Positions 13,439 through 19,815 of a stretch of 22,067 bases of DNA are shown in pieces. Each line of letters begins with the position of its first letter. Within the stretch, counting starts at the first letter, position 1. Origin of the DNA: BB31 sp964582525 (GTDB taxonomy: Bacteria > Pseudomonadota > Gammaproteobacteria > Beggiatoales > Beggiatoaceae); contig CAZOSP010000064.1 in NCBI GenBank assembly GCA_964582525.1, forward strand, positions 1 through 22,067, written 5' to 3'. A program made the translations under genes and the position numbers. The notes under the pieces are model-generated. The model was not told the DNA's origin. It did not search any database and saw nothing but the letters and a program-made list of their open reading frames with translations.

Positions 13439-13776
13439 AGAGGAACTTATTCATCGGCAGGTGCTGGCGCAATTTCCCTTCTTTTGTGTATCAAAATCTT
13501 CCCATAGTTGCAAAAAACGCTAAAAAATATAATTGCTTTTATAGAGTGCTTGTATTTTTAATAGTTTTGCACACCGCTTTTGTGCCTAAGCTGCATTCCT
13601 TGCAGTTAATTTTTTACTAAAAAATCAGCAAGGCTGATTCTTTAGTTTGAAAAAAAGTCAAATTTTTTTATTTTTAAGCTGTAAAATCAAATATATTGAG
13701 CTATATTAGTCAAAAGTAAGGCTTTTTGATTTAAAGTCTGCTGTAAACCTAAATTTTATCTGATTGGGGAATGATT
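13439..13776. other. AT-rich leader region before recD2
   Basis: No gene is seen in this 338-base stretch. It holds a TATAAT at 13528-13533 without a good -35 partner, and TTGATT (13727-13732) 18 bases before TAAATT (13751-13756) as another weak promoter possibility. A hairpin lies at 13617-13645. GGGGA at 13766-13770 is the recD2 ribosome site. Confidence 0.45.
13617..13645. terminator. AT-flanked hairpin between queC and recD2
   Basis: AATCAGC-AAG-GCTGATT is a perfect 7-bp stem, extended outwards by CTAAA / TTTAG after one mismatch, 29 bases in all. AT-rich tracts flank it on both sides, so it may work as a terminator or as a structured leader element of recD2. It is about 350 bases after the queC stop. 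Confidence 0.4.
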
Positions 13777-16062
13777 ATGCAGCACGCAGTCAGCTACACC
13801 CAAATGCGCACCGCTTCGCCACCTCAAACTGCACCTGCTACAACAACGGGTGATAACAGCGAGCATTTGAGCGGCAGCGTCGAGCGCGTGACTTTTCATA
13901 GCGCGGATACCGGTTTTTGCGTGTTGCGCATCAAGGTTAAAGGACAGCGCGATCTCTGTACTTTAATCGGTTCATTACCCAGCATCTCGCCCGGCGAATA
14001 TGTTGAAGCCAGCGGCAATTGGATTAACGACCGCACACACGGCTTGCAGTTTAAAGCGCGTTTTTTGCGCTGTATTCCGCCCTCCACAATAGAAGGCATG
14101 GAAAAATACTTGGGGTCGGGCTTGATTCGCGGCATAGGCCCACATTTTGCGAAAAAGCTTATTAAAGCCTTTGGCGATCAAGTATTTGAAGTCATTGAAC
14201 AGCAATCTGAGCGGTTGCTGGAGTTGCCCGGTATTGGTAAAAAACGCCATAAGCGCGTGATTGAGGCGTGGGCGGAACAAAAAGTCGTGCGCGAGATCAT
14301 GGTGTTTTTGCAATCGCACGGGGTCGGCACCGGGCGAGCGGTGCGCATTTATAAAACCTACGGCGAGGCGGCAATTGAAAAAGTGCGCGAAAATCCCTAT
14401 CGCCTCGCTCTCGATATTCACGGTATCGGCTTCAAAACTGCTGATACGATTGCACAAAAATTAGGCATCGAAAAAGACTCGCCGTTACGCGCACAAGCCG
14501 GTGTGCGACATGTCTTGCAAGAACTCAGCGGGTCCGGACATTGCGCCTCTAGTCGTGAGCAATTGGTTGAATGGGCAGTGAAAAGTTTAGAAGTCGATGC
14601 GCCCTTGATTCATGCTGCAATTAACCAAGAACTGGGCACCGGGACTTTGATTGCTGACGTGATTGATGAGCAGCCTTGCGTGTTTCTCGCTGCCTTGTAC
14701 CGCGCCGAACAGGGCGTTGCCAAACATTGCCAACGCCTGCTGCACGGTGACTTGCCTTGGCCGCCCATCAATCTTGCCAAAGCCCTGCCTTGGGTGGAAG
14801 AAAAAACCGGCTTGCAGTTGTCCGCTTCGCAACGTGACGCGATAGCACTGGCATTGCGCAGTAAGTTTTTAGTCATCACCGGCGGTCCCGGTGTGGGTAA
14901 AACTACGCTACTCAACAGCTTGCTGAAAATTCTCTGCGCCAAAGGCGTAGCAACCACGCTGTGCGCACCGACCGGACGTGCGGCTAAACGCCTGTCTGAA
15001 TCTACTCAGCTAGAGGCAAAAACCATTCACCGTTTATTGGAATTTAATCCCAAAGAAGGCGGTTTTAAGCGCGATCAAAATAATCCGCTGGCAACCCAAC
15101 TGTTGGTCATTGACGAAGCGTCAATGGTCGATGTGGTGCTGATGAACCAATTACTACGCGCCGTGCCAGACAGCGCGGCGGTGCTGGTGGTAGGCGATGT
15201 GGATCAGTTGCCGTCCGTAGGACCCGGTTCAGTGTTAGCCGATTTGCTCGATTCTCATTGCCTGCCTAGCGTGCGTCTGAGCGAGATTTTTCGCCAAGCC
15301 GCCAGTTCGCAAATCGTTGTCAACGCACACCGCATCAATCTCGGCAAAACGCCTTACAGCCCCGCGCCCAAGTCTTCCCAGACTGTACAGGAAGCCCCTG
15401 GCAACTATGGTAAGCCCGACCAAGACAGTGATTTTTATCTGATTGCGGCGGACGATCCTGACAGCATTGCCAGCAAGTTGCTACATGTTGTCACCGAGCG
15501 TATTCCCAAACGCTTTGGTTTTGATCCGCTGCTAGACATCCAAGTGCTAACCCCGATGCAGCGCGGCGGATTGGGCGCACGCGCCTTAAATGTGCAGTTA
15601 CAAGCCGCGCTGAATCCAGACGGGCAACCGCAATTAACCCGCTTTGGCGTGACCTTCGCCCGTGGCGATAAGGTGATTCAAAACCTCAATAACTATGACA
15701 AGGAGGTTTTTAATGGCGATATTGGGCGTATTGTGGAGGTGGATTTAGACGACGATACCTTGCTGATTGATTTTGAAGGGCGTGAAATTATTTATGAAAG
15801 CAGTGAGTTAGACGAATTGTCTTTGGCTTATGTGATCAGTATTCATCGCTCGCAGGGTTCGGAATATCCCTGCGTAGTCATCCCGCTGGCGATGCAGCAT
15901 TACATGCTGTTAGAGCGCAATCTGCTGTACACCGCCGTCACGCGGGGCAAGTCGCTAGTGGTGTTGATTGGCGAGCAAAAAGCGTTAAGCATGGCGGTGC
16001 GTAATCATAAATCGCAAAAGCGCATGACCAATTTAGTAGCGCGTTTGAATGTTCCGGCGTAA
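13777..16062 (+). CDS. recD2: RecD2-type superfamily 1B DNA helicase
   Basis: A 5'-3' DNA helicase of the RecD2 (YrrC) group, which acts outside RecBCD in replication-fork maintenance and repair. The 761 residues follow the family plan: N-terminal OB-like domain (GSVERVTFHSADTGFCVLRI), helix-hairpin-helix motifs (GSGLIRGIGPHFAKKLI and LLELPGIGKKRHKRVIEAW), Walker A ITGGPGVGKTT with Lys375, motif II LLVIDEASMVD, motif III VVGDVDQLPSVGPG, QVLTPMQRGGLG, and motif VI AYVISIHRSQGSEYPCVVIP followed by LLYTAVTRGKSLVVLIG. An ATG at 13771 is also in frame, but GGGGA ends right before it, while the ATG at 13777 has ideal 6-base spacing. Genomes with RecD2 often lack RecBCD, which cannot be tested here. 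It converges on the hybrid kinase gene. Confidence 0.95.
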   Translation: MQHAVSYTQMRTASPPQTAPATTTGDNSEHLSGSVERVTFHSADTGFCVLRIKVKGQRDLCTLIGSLPSISPGEYVEASGNWINDRTHGLQFKARFLRCIPPSTIEGMEKYLGSGLIRGIGPHFAKKLIKAFGDQVFEVIEQQSERLLELPGIGKKRHKRVIEAWAEQKVVREIMVFLQSHGVGTGRAVRIYKTYGEAAIEKVRENPYRLALDIHGIGFKTADTIAQKLGIEKDSPLRAQAGVRHVLQELSGSGHCASSREQLVEWAVKSLEVDAPLIHAAINQELGTGTLIADVIDEQPCVFLAALYRAEQGVAKHCQRLLHGDLPWPPINLAKALPWVEEKTGLQLSASQRDAIALALRSKFLVITGGPGVGKTTLLNSLLKILCAKGVATTLCAPTGRAAKRLSESTQLEAKTIHRLLEFNPKEGGFKRDQNNPLATQLLVIDEASMVDVVLMNQLLRAVPDSAAVLVVGDVDQLPSVGPGSVLADLLDSHCLPSVRLSEIFRQAASSQIVVNAHRINLGKTPYSPAPKSSQTVQEAPGNYGKPDQDSDFYLIAADDPDSIASKLLHVVTERIPKRFGFDPLLDIQVLTPMQRGGLGARALNVQLQAALNPDGQPQLTRFGVTFARGDKVIQNLNNYDKEVFNGDIGRIVEVDLDDDTLLIDFEGREIIYESSELDELSLAYVISIHRSQGSEYPCVVIPLAMQHYMLLERNLLYTAVTRGKSLVVLIGEQKALSMAVRNHKSQKRMTNLVARLNVPA

Positions 16063-16084
16063 AACAAACCCCCGCGACCTGATC

Positions 16085-16105
16085 GGCAGTCCTTTGAGGA
16101 CTGCC
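16085..16105. terminator. Bidirectional hairpin between convergent recD2 and kinase genes
   Basis: GGCAGTCCT-TTG-AGGACTGCC is a perfect 9-bp stem with a 3-base loop, with partial pairing outside it (ACCTGATC against the CGTCTGGTT side). It fills the 57-base gap between the two stops. No T tract follows in either direction. The leading ACCTGATCGG is also found in repeat copy A, so it may be a relative of that palindrome. Confidence 0.55.
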
Positions 16106-16119
16106 CGTCTGGTTGCCAG

Positions 16120-18138
16120 TTAAGCTTCATATTGCGCGGTCATTAACGCCATGCGTACTTCATTGAGCAGGTCTTCGCGTTTATAAGAGCCTTTTTGCAA
16201 CACTTGACTGACACCGGCATTGAGACGTTGTTGGTCGCTGTGGCTGATGTCTTTGGCGGTTAATATGACGACCGGAATCTGTTGCCATTGCGGATGCTGG
16301 CGCAGATGTTCGATGAACTCAAAGCCATCCATGACAGGCATCATAAGATCAGACAAAATCAGATCAGGGGTGAGTTTTTCAAGTTTTTCTAACGCCTGTT
16401 GACCGTTATCGGCTTTTTCTACCTGCCAAGCGTTTTTTTCCAATTGCCGCGCCAGCATGTCGCGGGTTGCTTGATCGTCATCAACAATCAAGACAGTGGG
16501 TTGATCGGTGTTATTCATGCGATGCGGCTGATATTTGTGCAGCAATTTACTGAGTTGCTCTTGCTCAACGGGTTTAATCAAATATCCTGACGCGCCCAAA
16601 GAATAGCCCGTATTTTCAGCATCATTGACAGATAGCAAGAGGAGCGGGATAGGTGACAAGGCGCGATCTTGCTTAAATTGCGCGAGAAAAGACCAGCTTT
16701 CGGTGGGCTGATTGAGGACATCTAAGGTGATTAAATCCGGTTTTTGTTCACGCGCAATGCGTAAACCTTCTACCGCGCTGCTGGCGATCAAGGTTTTATA
16801 ACCCAAGCCTTTGATATAATTGTATAAAGTGCCGCAATCCAGAGAATTGGAAGAAATCAACAAGACCAAGCCGTTGGCTTTGGGATTGAGTATTGAGTCG
16901 TCTGAGATGTCGGGATAAAGGTCTAAACCATCGGCATCGGCTTGGGCTTCGCGTGGTAAGCGCAAAATAAAACGACTGCCTTTGCCGTATTCGCTTTCTA
17001 CTGATAAATCCCCACCCATTAAGGTGGCTAAACGCTTACTGATCGACAACCCCAAGCCGGTGCCGCCATAATGTCGCGTAGTTGACGCATCGGCTTGGGT
17101 AAAGGCTTGAAAGACTTTATCTTGTTGCGCCTCGGTCATGCCGATACCCGTGTCTATGACCTGAAACTCTAGGTACGCCTTGTGTTCCTCGTTGTAACAG
17201 CTTATGCCTAGTGTGACTTCGCCATGATCGGTAAACTTAAAGGCATTGCTGAGTAAATTCAGCAAAATCTGCCGCAATTTCATCATGTCGCAGGTCATTT
17301 CTCCCAGTTCAGCGGGGATATCGATATGAAATTGATTATGTTGTTTTAAGGACAGCGGTTGACTTGATATTTTCACATCGTAAAGCAAATCCTTGACCGG
17401 AAAACGCTCATAAAACAACTGCATCCGCCCAGCTTCGATTTTAGAAAAATCTAACACGCCATTGATTAACTCCATCAAATGATGACCCGCAGTAGAAATT
17501 TTCGACAAGTCTTCGGAAAATTCTTTTTTCGGCAGTCCTTCAGCTTCTTCTTGCAAAATTTCAGCATAACCCAGAATTGCGTTCATCGGCGTGCGTAATT
17601 CATGGCTCATGTTGGCAAGAAATTGACTTTTTGCCAAATTTGCCGCTTCTGCGGTTTGTTTAGCTTCTTGCAGAGCATCTACAACAGTCGATAAGGCTTG
17701 GTTTTGTTGTTCAAGCAAAGCGTTTTTTTCTGCCAATTCTTGCTGCAAATGATACAAGTTCAACTGAGTTTGAATACGCGCTAACACTTCTTCTTGCTGA
17801 AAGGGTTTGGTAATGTAATCCGCCGCGCCTAATTCCAAGCCCTTGACCTTATCCACTGTGTCGCTTAAAGCAGTCATAAAAATAATCGGAATATTGCGGG
17901 TGTCGTTCTGGCTTTTGAGCACTTCGCAGACCGTGAAGCCGTCCATGCCAGGCATCATCACATCCAGTAAAATAAGATCGGGCAAAGCCAATTCCGCTTT
18001 GCGCAGCCCGCTTTTACCGTTTTTTGCCACCAACACTTCAAAATCGGCAGCATTAAGAAAGTCAAATAAGACATTCAGGTTAGCGGGTGTGTCATCTACA
18101 ATCAGCAAAGTGCTTTTTTTATGAGGATGAGAATTCAT
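16120..18138 (-). CDS. Soluble hybrid sensor histidine kinase, REC-HisKA-HATPase-REC-REC
   Basis: A 672-residue cytoplasmic phosphorelay protein without membrane segments. In order: REC1 (LLIVDDTPANLN; acceptor Asp59 in LILLDVMMPGMDG; Lys in ITKPF), a coiled coil (about 115-165), HisKA with phospho-acceptor His179 in MSHELRTPMNAILGYAEIL, HATPase_c (N box LLNLLSNAFKFT, DTGIGM, GGTGLGLSI), a degenerate REC2 (about 400-520; it lacks the N-terminal Asp pair but keeps an Asp in LITLDVL and a Lys in YLIKP), and REC3 (VLIVDDDQATRD; Asp597 in LILSDLMMPVMDG). The N-terminal receiver suggests control by another kinase. I chose the ATG at 18138 because AGGAG lies 7 bases before it; the longer form from 18195 has no ribosome site. 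No output regulator or receptor gene is adjacent, so target and signal are unknown. Confidence 0.93.
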   Translation of the reverse strand: MNSHPHKKSTLLIVDDTPANLNVLFDFLNAADFEVLVAKNGKSGLRKAELALPDLILLDVMMPGMDGFTVCEVLKSQNDTRNIPIIFMTALSDTVDKVKGLELGAADYITKPFQQEEVLARIQTQLNLYHLQQELAEKNALLEQQNQALSTVVDALQEAKQTAEAANLAKSQFLANMSHELRTPMNAILGYAEILQEEAEGLPKKEFSEDLSKISTAGHHLMELINGVLDFSKIEAGRMQLFYERFPVKDLLYDVKISSQPLSLKQHNQFHIDIPAELGEMTCDMMKLRQILLNLLSNAFKFTDHGEVTLGISCYNEEHKAYLEFQVIDTGIGMTEAQQDKVFQAFTQADASTTRHYGGTGLGLSISKRLATLMGGDLSVESEYGKGSRFILRLPREAQADADGLDLYPDISDDSILNPKANGLVLLISSNSLDCGTLYNYIKGLGYKTLIASSAVEGLRIAREQKPDLITLDVLNQPTESWSFLAQFKQDRALSPIPLLLLSVNDAENTGYSLGASGYLIKPVEQEQLSKLLHKYQPHRMNNTDQPTVLIVDDDQATRDMLARQLEKNAWQVEKADNGQQALEKLEKLTPDLILSDLMMPVMDGFEFIEHLRQHPQWQQIPVVILTAKDISHSDQQRLNAGVSQVLQKGSYKREDLLNEVRMALMTAQYEA

Positions 18139-18241
18139 TGAAGAACTCCTGTAGGGGGAAGCAAATTTTGACAAAATATCATTATTTTCCGCCATTTGCT
18201 ATGCAAAACAACAAAAGCTAGGCGAACAACAGCAACCTAAT

Positions 18242-18443
18242 GTATCAGCCTTCACATCTGGGGAGGTGAAAATTCATATTTTGGCATCGCTAATTGATAC
18301 CTGCCGCCAACGCGGCGTGTCTCCTTAGGTGCTATTTGGAACAGGTGATTCGAGAAAGACGTGCGGGTAGAAATGCACCGCCGCTGCCGCCTGCTCCTAT
18401 TTCGGGGGTGGAGGGCCGAATGGCTACACGGATTCAGGTAAGC
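18242..18443 (+). pseudogene. C-terminal remnant of an IS66-like transposase
   Basis: One frame reads SGEVKIHILASLIDTCRQRG then VSP and a stop at the place where the family usually continues with Trp. One frameshift later it goes on as YLEQVIRERRAGRNAPPLPP. This pattern (a helix with TCR.RG.SP, then YL..VI..RR.GR.APPLP) is what I know from the C-termini of IS66-type transposases. The rest of the element is missing. The second part is in frame with the following lipoprotein gene without an intervening stop. It fills most of the 305-base spacer between the kinase and lipoprotein starts. Confidence 0.55.
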
Positions 18444-19202
18444 ATGATGAAACTTTTAATTCAAATATCTAGCCTGTGTCTTATAAGTTTACAAGCCTGT
18501 GTACTTATGGCTGATGAAGCATCAAGGTCAAACGAGTATCTGTCTGAAAAATTCGTATATTCTATACAAACCAGCAATGATTTTACCATTGCATTGCTTC
18601 CTGTCGAAAATTTCTCCGTCAATCCTGAAATAGCAACGTCTTTTCGTCAAATCCTAGAAAAGCATCTGATTGCCAAAGGTTACACGGTACTTGAGCAAAA
18701 ACAAATCGATCAGGCACTTGGAGAATTAGGTCTAACTCATGCTGGACAGCTAAACTTACTCAGTTTTGATGAATTAAGTGAGGCTATTCCTGCCGATGCA
18801 TTTTTATCAGGAGCAGTTGAGCAAGCTGTTGAACAACACATTGGAATTTATAACGCTTATGTTTATACTTGCTCATTAAAGCTGCAAAATCGCACAGGTG
18901 AAACACTTTGGTATGCTTTGCAAGAGCGTATTGCTAAACGCCGTTTTGCTATTGATCCTGTCAATGCCTTATTAGATATTTTTTTGATTAAACGAGGCAG
19001 TGATATACAAGAAGCGGCTGCCTCGCTAGCTCATAAATTGCTAGAATCTTTACCTGATGGACCCGTGCAAATTAGTGATGATTTATTGCTAGAACAAGCG
19101 ATTACTATTGAAGCAGTCTCAACCGAAATAGAACATCAGAATGAAGACTTATTGGAGCAAGCCACAGAGGTTGCTATTGAGGAAAAGGAAATAGAAGAAT
19201 GA
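18444..19202 (+). CDS. GNA1162-like (DUF799) outer-membrane lipoprotein
   Basis: A 252-residue predicted lipoprotein. The signal peptide ends in a lipobox with LQAC (Cys19), and Val at +2 suggests the outer membrane. The body matches the DUF799/GNA1162 pattern: TIALLPVENFSVNPEIATSF, then GYTVLEQKQIDQALGELGLT, IPADAFLSGAVEQAVEQ, CSLKLQNRTGETLWYALQER and a C-terminal helix. Relatives, such as Neisseria GNA1162, are encoded beside CsgG-like lipoproteins and are thought to help assemble a secretion or surface structure. A Glu-rich tail (last 40 residues) is extra. The ORF is open further upstream, but that part is transposase debris; ATGs at 18444 and 18447 follow AGGTAAG and give the proper signal peptide. 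The stop overlaps the start of the next lipoprotein (ATGA). Confidence 0.72.
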   Translation: MMKLLIQISSLCLISLQACVLMADEASRSNEYLSEKFVYSIQTSNDFTIALLPVENFSVNPEIATSFRQILEKHLIAKGYTVLEQKQIDQALGELGLTHAGQLNLLSFDELSEAIPADAFLSGAVEQAVEQHIGIYNAYVYTCSLKLQNRTGETLWYALQERIAKRRFAIDPVNALLDIFLIKRGSDIQEAAASLAHKLLESLPDGPVQISDDLLLEQAITIEAVSTEIEHQNEDLLEQATEVAIEEKEIEE

Positions 19203-19567
19203 ATATACAGTCGCGTCATTTTTTATTATTCATGTCGTTATTCTTAACCGCCTGTGTCACCACTCAAGAAACTACAAACTCTACAGACTACGCTCCAATA
19301 CAAAGCCAATGGCAACAAGGCGAACTTGGCATAATTGCGGTGGCAGAAGTTAGCGTAGAACACCCACTGGCAAAAAAACTTTATCCTACTGCAAGCTTCC
19401 GTGACATGCTCACCCGCAGTTTAGAAATCCACCCCGCCGTCAAAGTTATTGACTGGTCACGTTTAAGCGCAGTGTTATTTCGGCGTAACTTGGAATGGTC
19501 TGATGTGGTCGAAAATCCTGATGAACGCAAAGAAATCCAGGATGTGTTACTCAACGACTATTTTTAG
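19199..19567 (+). CDS. CsgG-like lipoprotein, truncated by a probable frameshift
   Basis: The 122-residue product starts with a lipoprotein signal (LTAC, Cys19) and continues with IIAVAEVSVEHPLAKKL, a CsgG/LpoB-like strand pattern, then AVKVIDWSRLSAVLFRR and ENPDERKEIQDVLLNDYF. In CsgG-type proteins the phrase after this helix is DYxxVG. Here a stop follows DYF, but inserting one T in the five-T run at 19559-19563 restores DYFLVG and reading continues. The protein would normally go on well beyond this point, and the sequence past 19597 is PIN-toxin debris, so the C-terminal half is lost. The four-base overlap with the DUF799 gene shows the pair was an operon, as for GNA1162 and its CsgG partner. 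It is probably a decayed gene. Confidence 0.6.
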   Translation: MNIQSRHFLLFMSLFLTACVTTQETTNSTDYAPIQSQWQQGELGIIAVAEVSVEHPLAKKLYPTASFRDMLTRSLEIHPAVKVIDWSRLSAVLFRRNLEWSDVVENPDERKEIQDVLLNDYF

Positions 19568-19596
19568 TCGGAAACAAAGTCCGTATTCCGCCACCA

Positions 19597-19663
19597 ATGA
19601 AAGTCATGCTGGACTTGAATGTCCTGATGGATGTGCTGCAACGGCGCGAACCGCATTACACAC
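19597..19663 (+). pseudogene. N-terminal fragment of a PIN-domain toxin
   Basis: From ATG 19597 the frame reads MKVMLDLNVLMDVLQRREPH followed by YT. This is the usual start of a PIN ribonuclease toxin, with the first two acidic residues (LD and MD) of its active site. After about 22 codons the sequence passes into the 93-bp dispersed repeat (19664 on) and the domain is lost; a complete PIN toxin has about 130 residues. No antitoxin gene is seen before it. Confidence 0.55.
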
Positions 19664-19756
19664 GGCTCAAGGTTTGCAACCTTGACCCGAACGTTTTTAT
19701 TATCCTTACAATGATGTAAAACGTTAGGATGTAGCTTACAAACCCACACCCGCCCC
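19664..19756 (+). repeat. 93-bp dispersed intergenic repeat, copy 2
   Basis: Second copy of the repeat at 341-433, same orientation. Its left-end hairpin is perfect, TCAAGGTT-TGC-AACCTTGA at 19667-19685, whereas the right-end hairpin, perfect in copy 1, is decayed. The 24-base identical core is at 19699-19722. It directly abuts the PIN fragment and precedes the TPR gene by 60 bases. Confidence 0.8.
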
Positions 19757-19815
19757 GAAGCAGGACGCAGCAAAAGCGGATCGATTTCATCACAAACCTC
19801 ATAGGGTAAACAAAC

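Noticed and set aside
18139..18195. 19-residue longer N-terminus for the hybrid kinase
   Set aside because: No ribosome site before the ATG at 18195, while AGGAG is ideally placed before 18138 and REC1 begins soon after.
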